Positions 8,562-17,046 of a stretch of 64,000 nucleotides of DNA are shown here, one piece after another. The notes beneath the pieces were generated by a model. It saw only the letters and a list, made by a program, of their open reading frames with translations. It made no database searches and was not told the origin of the DNA. Positions within the stretch are counted from its first letter, which is position 1; each line of letters opens with the position of its first letter. This DNA comes from Amycolatopsis jiangsuensis (GTDB taxonomy: Bacteria; Actinomycetota; Actinomycetes; Mycobacteriales; Pseudonocardiaceae): positions 7,838,501 to 7,902,500 of the forward strand of contig NZ_JACHMG010000001.1 in assembly GCF_014204865.1 (NCBI RefSeq), read 5' to 3'. A program made the translations under genes and the position numbers.

Positions 8562-9488
8562 ATGGGTGATCAAGCCTCTGCCGGGTCGGATAGCGCGGAC
8601 GAGAGCCACGTCGGCCTCGGTAGTTTCCTCCGCAACCGGCGGGCCCGGCTGAAGCCGGCTGATGTCGGGCTGTCCGAGCAAGGGGGCTTCCGCCGGGTGC
8701 CTGGGCTTCGCCGGGAGGAACTTGCCAGCGCCGTCGGCATTTCCGTGGCGTACTACATCCGGATGGAACAGGGCAGCGCACGGAACGTCTCTCCGGAGAT
8801 CATCGATTCGCTGGCCCGGACGCTGCGGCTCAATCCCACCGAGCACGCGCACCTCAGCACATTGGCCGGGGCCGCTTCGTCCTCGCCGCAGCGGCCGCAC
8901 AGCGTGCACAAGGAGGGGCGGCTGCGGTCGCTGCGCAGCTTGGTGGAGTCGATGGAGGGCGCGGCCTACGTCACCGGTCCACGTGGGGACCTGCTCATCT
9001 GGAATCGCACCGCCACGGCGCTGTTCGGGGACTGGCAACAGGTGCCGGGGTGCCGCCGCAACTGGGGCTGGTTTCTGTTCTGCTCTCCCGGCTATCAGAG
9101 CCTTTTCGTCGACTGGGCAGCGAAAGCCGGTGAGTACGTCGGTTACCTGCGTAGTTACGCCGGGCGGCAGCCGGAGGATCGCCAGGTCGGCCCGTTGGTC
9201 GAGAGACTCGGTGCGTGCAGCACGCTCTTCCGCGAGATGTGGGCCCGCCAGGAGGTCGAGAACCCTTCGCACGGCAGGAGAATCTTGTACCACGATGAGG
9301 TTGGCGAGCTGGACTTGCTGCACGAAAGCATGCTGCTGCCCGCGGATCCGGAGTGCTACCTGGTCTCGTTCCACGCATGGCCGGGCAGCGCCAGCGCGCA
9401 CAAGCTCCAGACGTTGCAATTGTCGGTTCCGCCGCTGGCGGCGCTGCCCGCCGGATGCCCGGTGGCTGAGCGCGCAACGAGGGCGTGA
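8562..9488 (+). CDS. XRE-family regulator with MmyB-like ligand-binding domain
   Basis: A 308-residue regulator. The N-terminal helix-turn-helix has the subfamily signature RVPGLRREELASAVGISV followed by YYIRMEQG. The C-terminal MmyB-like PAS-type domain (about residues 120-290) has EMWARQEVENPSHGRRI, then a hydrophobic core and SFHAWPGSAS near the end. Members bind small hydrophobic ligands, often fatty-acid-like, and control adjacent oxidoreductases. The stop overlaps the next start (TGATG). The downstream DUF2071 and LLM genes follow closely and are probably co-transcribed. A broken relative lies convergently at 11057-11790. Confidence 0.88.
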   Translation: MGDQASAGSDSADESHVGLGSFLRNRRARLKPADVGLSEQGGFRRVPGLRREELASAVGISVAYYIRMEQGSARNVSPEIIDSLARTLRLNPTEHAHLSTLAGAASSSPQRPHSVHKEGRLRSLRSLVESMEGAAYVTGPRGDLLIWNRTATALFGDWQQVPGCRRNWGWFLFCSPGYQSLFVDWAAKAGEYVGYLRSYAGRQPEDRQVGPLVERLGACSTLFREMWARQEVENPSHGRRILYHDEVGELDLLHESMLLPADPECYLVSFHAWPGSASAHKLQTLQLSVPPLAALPAGCPVAERATRA

Positions 9489-10231
9489 TGGTTCCCGAGT
9501 TCGTCACGCCGGTGTCGCCCCGCAGGCTGCACCGGCGCACGATGCTGCAGGACTGGTGCGGGGTTTCTTTCCTGCATTGGGCGGTGGACCCGGCCTCGGT
9601 CGCCGCACGGCTGCCGGCGGGCACTGTTCCGGACGTGACCGATGGGGTCACCTACGTTGGGCTCGTGCTCTTCCGGATGCGGCGGGTCCGGCTGCCTCGG
9701 GAACCGGGTTTGCCTTACTTGCGGACGTTCTGCGAGGTGAACGTCCGGTTGTACTCGGTCGATGTGCACGGCAGACGAGGTGTGGTCTTCCTGTCACTGG
9801 ACGCGGCGCGGCTGCTCGCGGTCCTGGTGGGCAGGCTCGGCACGCGGTTGCCCTACCGCTGGTCGCGGATGCGCCAATGGCGATCCGGTTCGGTAGTGTC
9901 CTACCGGAGCCGGCGGCGGGAGAGCGGGCCGGACACTGCATCGGTGCGGGCCTCGGTGTCGGTGGCCGGGAAGGTTCGGCAGCCCACCGCCGTCGAGCGG
10001 TTCGTGACCGCGCGATGGGGTCTGCACGTGCGGTGCGGCGGGCGCACCTGGTATCTGCCTAATGACCACGAGGAGTGGCCGCTGCACCGTGCCCGGCTGC
10101 TCGACCTTGACGAGAATCTGGTCGAGTCGGCAGGCGTTGCCGTGCTCGATCGGGAGCCGGTGAGCGTGCTGTACTCGCCGGGCGTGTCCGTGCGGTTCGG
10201 CACACCACTGCCGGTCGATCCGGACTGCTGA
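9488..10231 (+). CDS. YqjF-like DUF2071 protein
   Basis: A 247-residue cytoplasmic protein with the DUF2071/YqjF features: MLQDWCGVSFLHWAVDP near the N-terminus (bacterial relatives share W..V.FLHW), VTYVGLVLFRMRRV, a central FCEVNVRLYSVD, and GVVFLSLDAARLLAV. The fold is related to acetoacetate decarboxylase, but biochemical function is generally unknown. ATG at 9488 overlaps the upstream stop by one base; GTG at 9485 is an alternative. It sits between an XRE regulator and an LLM oxidoreductase with tight spacing, suggesting one operon. I infer no substrate. Confidence 0.85.
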   Translation: MVPEFVTPVSPRRLHRRTMLQDWCGVSFLHWAVDPASVAARLPAGTVPDVTDGVTYVGLVLFRMRRVRLPREPGLPYLRTFCEVNVRLYSVDVHGRRGVVFLSLDAARLLAVLVGRLGTRLPYRWSRMRQWRSGSVVSYRSRRRESGPDTASVRASVSVAGKVRQPTAVERFVTARWGLHVRCGGRTWYLPNDHEEWPLHRARLLDLDENLVESAGVAVLDREPVSVLYSPGVSVRFGTPLPVDPDC

Positions 10232-10244
10232 AAGGAGACCGAAA

Positions 10245-11129
10245 GTGCGGATGGGGCTGGCTCTGCCGCAATACGGCCCTGCGTTGGCGGACGCACGCGG
10301 GCTGCGGAAGTTCGCGTCGTCGTCCGAGGAGATCGGGTACGACACGCTCTGGTGCGGGGACCGTCTTTTCACCCCGGTCACACCGGACACCGCTTACCCG
10401 GGCGGCGACTACCGGCCCTATCTCGAGCGGATCGCCCGCGGCGCAGAACCGTTCACCCTGGTGGCCACAGCCGCCGCGGTGACCGAACGGGTGCGGTTCA
10501 ACTTCAGCACACTCAACGCCCCGGTGCACGAACCGGTGCAGCTGGCGCGGACGTTGACCACGCTGGATTTCCTGAGCGACGGCCGGATGAACGCCGGATT
10601 CGGGCTCAGCTGGATGCGCGACGAGTACGACGCAGTCGGCCTGTCGTGGGCGCAGCGCGGCAGACGGCTGGACGACATTCTTGATTTCCTGGCGAAGTGG
10701 TGGACGACGAATCCGGTCAGCTTCGAGAGCCAAGCGGTGTCCGTCCCGCCCACCCGGGTGGACCTCCGGCCGGTCCAGCCGGGTGGGCCGCCGATCTGGC
10801 TCGGTGGGGCCAGTGCGCCCGCGTTTGCCAGGATCGGCCGTCGTGCCGTTGGCTGGCTGGGTTTCGACAGGGTGCCGCAGGAGTTCCTGGCGCCGTTGTG
10901 GGAAGTGGCCCGTCGCGCCGCGGATGACGCGGGGCGCGATCCGCAAGCGTTGCAGAGTGCTGTCCGGGTCAACGTCGACCCGGGTGAGAGCCCCGGCGAG
11001 GTCGCCGCACGCGTCGAGCGGGTACGGGAGGCCGGCGCGGACGAGGTGGTGGTGGATTACCTCTTCGCTTCGTCCTCAGTGGACGAGACGCTCGATCTCG
11101 CGCTGGAGCTCATGGCGCGGCAACGGTGA
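10245..11129 (+). CDS. LLM-class flavin/F420-dependent oxidoreductase
   Basis: A 294-residue TIM-barrel enzyme of the luciferase-like monooxygenase superfamily. It starts MGLALPQYGP and contains ATAAAVTERVRFNFSTLNAP, the cofactor-loop region TLDFLSDGRMNAGFGLSWMRDEYDAVG, and PPIWLGGASAPAFARIGRRAVGW. The short form and lack of a flavin reductase partner favour F420, common in actinomycetes, over FMN; this is inference. GTG at 10245 has a strong AAAGGAG 8 bases upstream. It is the last gene of the apparent XRE-DUF2071-LLM operon, and its 3' end overlaps a convergent pseudogene. Confidence 0.88.
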   Translation: MRMGLALPQYGPALADARGLRKFASSSEEIGYDTLWCGDRLFTPVTPDTAYPGGDYRPYLERIARGAEPFTLVATAAAVTERVRFNFSTLNAPVHEPVQLARTLTTLDFLSDGRMNAGFGLSWMRDEYDAVGLSWAQRGRRLDDILDFLAKWWTTNPVSFESQAVSVPPTRVDLRPVQPGGPPIWLGGASAPAFARIGRRAVGWLGFDRVPQEFLAPLWEVARRAADDAGRDPQALQSAVRVNVDPGESPGEVAARVERVREAGADEVVVDYLFASSSVDETLDLALELMARQR

Positions 11130-11790
11130 CCGGCCACGGTTGTTCCGGTCATCGCGCGGGACAACTTCGCCAATTCGGCGAGTTTGCGGCTGTCGGCTTC
11201 GGAATCGGCGGTGTGGACGGGCAGAGTGTGCGGATGATCGGTGGTGAACAGCATGTGACAGTCCAGGTCCAGCGCGCCGGTCTTGAGGGGCTGGGTCCGT
11301 TTCCGGTAATCCTCGTGGTGGGCGTCAGCATCATGGGCGCTCCACGCACCGGCGAACTCCTCGCTCCGGCCGGTGAGCGCGACGATGCGGCCTGCCGGTG
11401 CATCGGGCCCCAGCCGAGTGGGGGCCGAGCGCAGCTCGCAGGCGATGGCCCTGCTGTGCTTCGGATGATCGGCAGGCGGGTAGATGCGGTGGGTCTCCGG
11501 CCGGGTGAACCACCGGTGGAGCAGGCTCCGATCCAGCCCTTTCTAGCGGGTTGCGTGGTCGAACAGCGTACCCGAGAGCGGGATCTGCACCAGAGCCTCG
11601 ACGAGCGCGGTGACGATCTGGTCCGGGTGTTCTGCAGCCGGTCCAGGGTACGGAGCATGCCGTGCGGCACCTGGTTCCCGCGCGCCGGAGGTGGGGTGCC
11701 TGCCGCATGGAAAGGTGATCGCGCTGTAAACGTTGGCCCTCCACCAACTGGGACGGCTCGGGGCTGGCATACTTCACGAAGAACAAGCTG
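11057..11790 (-). pseudogene. MmyB-like XRE regulator remnant
   Basis: Reading right to left, the C-terminal two-thirds of an MmyB-type ligand domain is clear: QIPLSGTLFDHATR, then an in-frame TAG at 11543-11545, then GLDRSLLHRWFTRPETHRIY, GRSEEFAGAWSAHDADAH and LDLDCHMLFTTDHPHT. A further frameshift near 11640 separates this from VPHGMLRTLDRLQNT. Still further upstream only scraps such as FVKYASPEPSQLVEGQ remain, and the HTH is largely lost. It is convergent with the LLM gene and overlaps its 3' end. It is a relative of the intact regulator at 8562. The nonsense codon plus frameshifts make decay more likely than one sequencing error. Confidence 0.72.
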
Positions 11791-11869
11791 CTGCCCGCGA
11801 ATGTAGAAAGCAAATCTGTCCGCGCTGGACTGGAACTGGGACCTGTGCCCGTAGTTCGGTGCGCCGACG

Positions 11870-12288
11870 ATGGACAATGCGGCCGCCCACACGCTGCCGA
11901 ACTTCGACGGTATGGCCAGGCACGGCTTGGTCCCACAGCGTCGTCAAGTGGTCCACGGCCATGGACCAGGGGCACGACCCACACAACGGCGAATGAGACA
12001 ACTCACCGGGCTGGTCACGTCAACAGCGGAGACGGTCAGGTCGACTACACGATCGAGTACTACACAATGGGACACCTCACGAAGTTCGTGGAACCGGGTG
12101 CATTGCGCATCGACTCCAACGACAACGACAATCACACCGTGCGCCACGTCGCGTGGAGGAACCTGGATGTTCCAAAGCACTGATCGCTTATCAGACCGGC
12201 ACGAGCGAGCAGAGCGTCCGTGTGAACTCGGGCGACGAGTCCTTAACCGCACTGCCGGCACACACCGCGGCCACGTTCATCTGGTGAC
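11870..12288 (+). pseudogene. GH30 glycoside hydrolase, C-terminal remnant
   Basis: Pieces of the C-terminal third of a family-30 glucosylceramidase-type hydrolase appear in three frames: WSHSVVKWSTAMDQGHDPHN up to a TGA near 11996, then QVDYTIEYYTMGHLTKFVEP and GALRIDSNDN, and after a frameshift near 12175, ALIAYQTGTSEQSVRVNSGD ending LPAHTAATFIW and TGA. These match the end of the barrel and the beta-sandwich tail; the catalytic acid and nucleophile regions are absent. The last 12 bp overlap the convergent IclR-type gene. Such enzymes are normally secreted. Confidence 0.62.
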
Positions 12289-12969
12289 AGATGGAGCACT
12301 GCCCTGCGGTGCCCTTTCCCGGCCCGGCCGCATGCCACGGTGCGGTGCCTGCCGGGTGATCGCGACGGCGACGCGGTGTAAGGAGAATAACGTGCGCTCC
12401 CGGTCGACCCGGCTTGTGAAACCCTTGACTGTCAACGCGACATCCGGAAGCCCGTCGCCGGGTACAAGCACTCCTACGCAGGTGATGCCTTGGTAGTTTC
12501 GCGCCGATGTGCACATCTCCGTTTTGCCGGATGTCAGCAGCTGACCCGTCAGCGTATCCGCGGCCCGCGCACGTCCGGTGGCGTCGCTCGACGTACGAGG
12601 ATGGTCGTGGCCGTAGACGCGATGGGCGAACACGACATCGTTGCCGTCGAGCACGGCCAGGCTCGAGGTCAGACCGGTGTGCAAGCGCAGGTCGCCGACG
12701 AACGGGGCGAGTGCTCGCAGCCGTTCGTCCCCGGCCGGCCGGGCGGAGCGTGGATCAACGGCGGTGTAGGAGTTGCTCTCGCGCCGTATGAGACCAGCCG
12801 AGCCGAGCGCTTTCAGCAGCCGGTGCGTGGTCGATTTCGCGTAACCGGTCCGCCGGCTCAGTTCCGACAGGTGCGTCGGCCCGCAGGACGAGCACAATTC
12901 AGCGTACAGGCGCATCGCCTTGTCGAGAGCCGGCTGGGACTGTTCTTGCACTGTCCTCATAGGAGACAT
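12277..12969 (-). CDS. IclR-type transcriptional regulator
   Basis: A 230-residue protein with an N-terminal winged helix (ALDKAMRLYAELCSSCGPTH, LSELSRRTGYAKSTTHRLLK, LGSAGLIRRESNSY) and a C-terminal IclR effector domain (LTSSLAVLDGNDVVFAHRVY, GITCVGVLVPGDGLPDVALT). ATG at 12969 is chosen; upstream in-frame starts fall inside the strong hairpin at 13015-13051. ATG at 12960 is also possible. The tail after VAVAITRQ is short and basic and overlaps the GH30 remnant. The neighbouring secreted peptide upstream on the same strand is separated by the hairpin. Effector and targets are unknown. Confidence 0.78.
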   Translation of the reverse strand: MSPMRTVQEQSQPALDKAMRLYAELCSSCGPTHLSELSRRTGYAKSTTHRLLKALGSAGLIRRESNSYTAVDPRSARPAGDERLRALAPFVGDLRLHTGLTSSLAVLDGNDVVFAHRVYGHDHPRTSSDATGRARAADTLTGQLLTSGKTEMCTSARNYQGITCVGVLVPGDGLPDVALTVKGFTSRVDRERTLFSLHRVAVAITRQAPHRGMRPGRERAPQGSAPSVTR

Positions 12970-13014
12970 CGTGCCGGCGAACGCTCCGCCGAATCTCAAC
13001 CGTTTCTCACCGGT

Positions 13015-13051
13015 CCGGGGGTGGGACACGGCGCCCGCGTCCCACCCCCGG
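13015..13051 (-). terminator. Strong hairpin terminator after secreted-peptide gene
   Basis: CCGGGGGTGGGAC (13015-13027) and GTCCCACCCCCGG (13039-13051) form a perfect 13-bp stem with an 11-nt loop. It begins 9 bp beyond the stop of the small peptide gene on the minus strand. There is no U-tract, as is usual for actinomycete terminators. It separates the peptide gene from the IclR-type gene downstream. Confidence 0.75.
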
Positions 13052-13059
13052 CACCCGGT

Positions 13060-13215
13060 TCAGATACAAGCATAGGTCGGGAACCCGGCGCAGCCCGCGG
13101 CTTCATGGCTGGTGCCGGCAGTGGATGCCTGTGCCGCTTCGACCATGCCGAACCCTGCTCCGAGCAGTGCCAGTGCCAGGAATCCGATTCGGACCTTGCG
13201 GCTGAAACGCTTCAT
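13060..13215 (-). CDS. Small predicted secreted peptide (51 aa)
   Basis: A short gene reading MKRFSRKVRIGFLALALLGA, then GFGMVEAAQA, then a 21-residue tail ending GCAGFPTYACI. The first 30 residues are a textbook Sec signal: basic n-region, hydrophobic core, and a likely signal-peptidase cut after AQA. The mature part would be about 21 residues with two cysteines eight apart, able to form one disulfide. AAAGGAA lies 6 bases before ATG at 13215, and a 13-bp hairpin follows the stop, so it looks like a complete single-gene transcript. It is divergent from the SARP-NB-ARC-TPR regulator at 13387. A signalling or antimicrobial peptide is possible; nothing in the sequence proves either. Confidence 0.7.
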   Translation of the reverse strand: MKRFSRKVRIGFLALALLGAGFGMVEAAQASTAGTSHEAAGCAGFPTYACI

Positions 13216-13264
13216 GGGTGTTTCCTTTCGGTTGGCCCGGACTGCGCCGGGTCGGGTGGCACGT

Positions 13265-13333
13265 CCGGCGGTGCCCGCCGGTATGGACTATCCAACGGCG
13301 TCCGGAGGCCAAGATCGAGAGCGTGTTCGAGGG
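13265..13333 (+). promoter_or_regulatory. Divergent promoter region with repeats before the SARP gene
   Basis: The 171-bp gap between the secreted peptide and the SARP gene contains a perfect 7-bp inverted repeat CCGGCGG-TGC-CCGCCGG (13265-13281). It also contains two direct heptamers, TCGAGAG (13315) and TCGAGGG (13327), start-to-start 12 bp. SARP proteins often bind TCGAG-like heptamers at 11-bp spacing near -35 regions, so these could be autoregulatory sites. The match is suggestive only. Confidence 0.35.
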
Positions 13334-13386
13334 GTTGGAACATTCGTGTGCCGACGTCGCGTGCGCGCGGAAAGGCGTGAGTCCGT

Positions 13387-16023
13387 ATGCGAGTGCGGTT
13401 GCTGGGTGACGTTCAGGTGCTCGTTGGGGGAACTGTCGCGCACCTCAGGGGTGCGGGCCCGCGGACGGTCCTCGCCGTGCTGGCTGCCCGTGCCAACGCG
13501 GCGGTGCCGCTGCCGGAAATTGTCGCGGCACTGTGGGGCCAGGACCCGCCCAAGTCGGCCGAGGGCGCGGTGTACACCTACATCTCCAGTCTGCGAAAGG
13601 CGCTGGAGCCGGACGGGGGATCGCAGCAGCGGCCAGGTCCGCTGGTCCGTACCCGCGCTGGTTACACGCTCGTGCTTCCCGGCCGGACACTGGACGTCGC
13701 GGAGTTCGAGGAGACTTTGCGTAGCGCGCGCCGGCGCCGGGACACAGGTGACGGGCTGGGAGCGCTTCGGGAGGCCGAGGCTGCGCTGGCGCTCTGGCAG
13801 GGGCCCGCGCTGGGCGGGGCGAGTGGTCCGTTCGCGGAGACGGAGCGTACCCGCCTGGACCTCGCCCGACTGGACGCCGAGGAGCTTCGCGCGGAAGCGC
13901 TGGTGGCGACGGGGGCCGCGGAGGAGGTAGTGGGCCGGCTGTCAGTGCTGGCCGCCGAGCATCCTTTGCGCGAACGGCTGCACGAGCTGCTGGTGCTCGC
14001 GCTCGGGCGGAGCGGTCGGCGGGGCGAGGCGCTGGAGGCGTACCGGCACGCGCGGCAGACCTTGGTGACCGAGCTCGGCATCGAGCCCGGCCCCGTCTTG
14101 CAGGAGCTGCATCGGGACGTGCTGGCAGACGACGACCCGGGGCCGAGCGGCCGCCCCAGCGCGGTACCTGCCCAGCTGCCCCGCGAAGTGCCCGGGTTCA
14201 GTGGCCGGCGGCATGAACTCGAGTATCTGTTGTACGCGGTCGGGGAAGGTGGCGCGACGCTCGTCACGATCGACGGGATCGGCGGGGCGGGCAAGACGGC
14301 GCTGGCGATTCGCCTTGCTCGCCGTCTCGCGCAGTCCTTCCCGGACGGCCAGCTGTTCGTGGATCTTCAAGGCTACGCCGCCGGCCGACGCGGCGTGGGC
14401 GTCGAGGATGCGTTGGCCCGGCTCGTCACCGGGCTCGGCGGGCCCGCCGATTTCGGCGGGGATGCCGAGGCCGGGTCGGGGTTGTTCCGGACCATGGCTG
14501 CGGGTAAGCGGCTCCTGGTCGTGCTGGACAATGCAGTGGACGCGGCGCAGGTACGCGCTCTGCTGCCCGGCGACCCGCGTTGCCTGGTCATCGTGACCAG
14601 CCGCGACAGGATGCCGGGCCTAGTGGCTCGCGACGGTGCGACGCGGGTACACCTCGGCCCGCTGCCGGCGGCGGACGCCGTCGCGCTGCTGCGGTGGCTG
14701 CCCGGTACGGACGACCGCGCGGCCACCGAGTTGGCGGCACTGTGCGGAAATCTGCCGCTTGCTCTGCGCGTCGTCGCCGAGCGCATCAGGGACTTCGCCG
14801 AGCAAGGCCTGGACGCGCTCGTCGCCGAGCTGCGTGACGAGCGGCGCCGACTGGACGCCTTGGCAGTGCCGGATGACGAGGTCTCGGACGTGCGGGCGGT
14901 GTTCTCCTGGTCGTACGCCGCATTGGAGCCTGCGGCCGCCGCGGCCTTCCGCGCGCTCGGCGTGCACCCGGGTGGGGAGATCGACCCCGGCGCGGCCGCC
15001 GCCACGGTGGGAGCGGACGCGGATCGGCTGCTCGGTGTGCTCGAGCGCAGGCACCTGCTCGGACGGGCGGCGAACGATAGCTACCGTTGTCACGATCTCA
15101 TGCGGATCTATGCTGCGGAACGCGTTGGCCGATCGACGGCCGAAGCCGATGCCGCGCGTGCACGCATGTTCGCCTGGTACCTGGACGCGGCCCGTACCGT
15201 CCGCACTGTGCTCACCCCGGGGCTCGGTGACGACTGTGCCGAGCCGCCTGTCGCGGATGGGCTGCCCGCGATCAGCGACCATCAGGACGGCGTCGCATGG
15301 GCCACCCGGCGGATGGGCTGCCTGGAGGCCATGCTCAGATTGGCCGTCGAGCACGGCCACGACGCAATCGCGACCCGGTTGGCGACGGCATTCGGATCGC
15401 TGTATTACTGCACCAGCCGGTGGTCGGAGTGGCTGGAGACCGTCCGCCTCGGCCGAGAAGCCGCCGAACGGCGGGCGGACTCGTCGGCACTGGGCCGATT
15501 ACGCAACGACGCCGGGGTGGCCTGGCACTTCCTGGGCAAGCCGGAGAAGGCGGCAGCCGAGCACCGCGCGGCGATCGAGATCCTGTCAGGGCAGGACGGG
15601 GCGGTGAATCCGGCGGTGCCGGCGAACCTGGCGGTGGCATACTCGATGCTCGGGCGGCAGCTCGATGCGGTGCCCCTGTTGCGCGATGCCTGGCAGGCGG
15701 CACAGGACCAGGGGAATCCGCACCTCGAGGCCGTGGTGGCGATCAACTTGTGCGCGGTGCTGTCCGGACTCGGTAACCACGATGACGCGATCGACTGCGG
15801 ACGCCGCGGCGTCCGGCTCGCGGAGGCCACCGGCGCTGGCCATCTCCTGGGACACGCGTTGACCGAGCTCGGCCAGGCGTGCTCGACGGCGGGACGGCCC
15901 GGCGACGCCCGAGAGTGGCTGGTTCAAGCATTCGGACACTGGCACGCCCTCGGCGACGAATGGGGTCGACGTGCGGCCGCTGATGCGCTGGCCGGGCTGC
16001 CCCATGGGTTCGGGCTCCCCTGA
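13387..16023 (+). CDS. SARP-family regulator with NB-ARC ATPase and TPR domains (AfsR-like)
   Basis: An 878-residue protein. Residues 1-90 are an OmpR-type winged helix (MRVRLLGDVQVLVGG, ALWGQDPPKSAEGAVYTYIS). About 95-240 are the bacterial transcriptional activation domain (LWQGPALGG, HPLRERLHELLVLALGRSGR, LGIEPGPVLQELH). About 260-520 form an NB-ARC ATPase with Walker A GIGGAGKTALA near 299, LLVVLDNAVDAAQVRALLPG and VIVTSRDRMPGL. The last 220 residues are TPR-like helical repeats (GKPEKAAAEHRAAIEILSGQ and on). This is the AfsR layout: the TPR/NB-ARC half senses a signal and gates DNA binding by the SARP half. It is divergent from a 51-residue secreted peptide. No biosynthetic cluster adjoins it, so the regulon may be elsewhere. 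Confidence 0.92.
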   Translation: MRVRLLGDVQVLVGGTVAHLRGAGPRTVLAVLAARANAAVPLPEIVAALWGQDPPKSAEGAVYTYISSLRKALEPDGGSQQRPGPLVRTRAGYTLVLPGRTLDVAEFEETLRSARRRRDTGDGLGALREAEAALALWQGPALGGASGPFAETERTRLDLARLDAEELRAEALVATGAAEEVVGRLSVLAAEHPLRERLHELLVLALGRSGRRGEALEAYRHARQTLVTELGIEPGPVLQELHRDVLADDDPGPSGRPSAVPAQLPREVPGFSGRRHELEYLLYAVGEGGATLVTIDGIGGAGKTALAIRLARRLAQSFPDGQLFVDLQGYAAGRRGVGVEDALARLVTGLGGPADFGGDAEAGSGLFRTMAAGKRLLVVLDNAVDAAQVRALLPGDPRCLVIVTSRDRMPGLVARDGATRVHLGPLPAADAVALLRWLPGTDDRAATELAALCGNLPLALRVVAERIRDFAEQGLDALVAELRDERRRLDALAVPDDEVSDVRAVFSWSYAALEPAAAAAFRALGVHPGGEIDPGAAAATVGADADRLLGVLERRHLLGRAANDSYRCHDLMRIYAAERVGRSTAEADAARARMFAWYLDAARTVRTVLTPGLGDDCAEPPVADGLPAISDHQDGVAWATRRMGCLEAMLRLAVEHGHDAIATRLATAFGSLYYCTSRWSEWLETVRLGREAAERRADSSALGRLRNDAGVAWHFLGKPEKAAAEHRAAIEILSGQDGAVNPAVPANLAVAYSMLGRQLDAVPLLRDAWQAAQDQGNPHLEAVVAINLCAVLSGLGNHDDAIDCGRRGVRLAEATGAGHLLGHALTELGQACSTAGRPGDAREWLVQAFGHWHALGDEWGRRAAADALAGLPHGFGLP

Positions 16024-16283
16024 CGGAGGTGATATGGGCGGTAGCACACGCCCACATGGCCAGGGTGAGTGACCTGTCTTCGACCCGATCACGCCGAACA
16101 GCTGGACTCGCCGCGTACGGCGTCGGAGGAGACCAGCGACCGCGTCCACGAGCGCCCTCTGTTGGAGCGCTGTGAGCGTATCAACGATCACGTATTCGAG
16201 GTCGCGAAAGCAATCTCTGTCTGCAGACCGCCATCGGGGGATGATGCGCCCCGAAGTTTCCGGACAGTCTTCTCATGACTATT

Positions 16284-17046
16284 TTACGCTGTGGGCTGTT
16301 CGAACCAGTACGGCCCGATCACCTGGTTCTCCGTGCCGAGCGTCGCTGTGGAGCCGAAGAAGACGTCATCGGTGCTCCAGACGTACAGCGTCGGCACGGT
16401 GGTCTCGCCGATCCGGAGGTTCCGGCGGCTCACGCGGTACCGGTTGAGCGCGGCGGTGAGCGCGCCCGGCTCGGAGAGCAGGGCACGTGCTTGTCGATCT
16501 GGCTCGACGCACGGCACCTTCGACTCGGAGAGCCGGCGCAGCACGGCCGCGCCGGCTTCCAGCATCCGCCGCTCGGTGAGCCCGGTCTGCCGCCAACCGG
16601 TGATGTACCGAGAACGGAGGCGCTGGTCGCATCGGTGCGGAGGTCATTACCGAGCGCGGCGGGATGGGCGTGAACAGGGCCATGATCGTTTGCGCCCGAT
16701 CCGGCGCGCGTTCGGCGGCCCACCGAGGCAACCGCGGCGCCTCAGTCGTTACTCGCGAGATGTAGATTCCGCCACGCCAAGGCCTTCGCCATCGTGAGTG
16801 CGTCGTCGGAGATCTGTTCGACGCCGTACTCCGACGCCTTCTCGGGTCGCACGCCGGGGGAGTAGCCGCGCTGGTCGGGCGCTACCACCCGGATGCCGGC
16901 GGTGCCGAGCGCGCAAACTTGCTCTTCCCACACCCGGCCTGCCTCCGGAAAACCGCGCAGTAGCGCGGAACACCTGGCCCACCTTCGAGTCCGGCCGCAA
17001 TCGCGTCGAAGGTGCCAGCATCGGTCGTGATGCGCGCACTCTCCAT
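16284..17046 (-). pseudogene. Alpha/beta hydrolase (epoxide-hydrolase type), inactivated
   Basis: The gene starts at ATG 17046 overlapping the OsmC stop (TGATG), reads TTDAGTFDAIAAGLEGG, then shifts frame. VCALGTAGIRVVAPDQRGYS continues correctly to ALAWRNLHLASND, where TGA replaces the tryptophan expected in the family's nucleophile motif (HDWGG). Beyond it AERAPDRAQTIMALFTPIP, HPAALGNDLRTDATSASVLG, and GAAVLRRLSESKVP to the end VIGPYWFEQPTA lie in different frames. It was the last gene of the BKACE-tetR-osmC operon. One nonsense codon at the active site plus at least three frameshifts make it non-functional. Confidence 0.78.

Noticed and set aside
16024..16283. Terminator or RNA gene after the SARP gene
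   Set aside because: Only a 6-bp TGGGCG/CGCCCA repeat near 16035 is visible, too weak to call.
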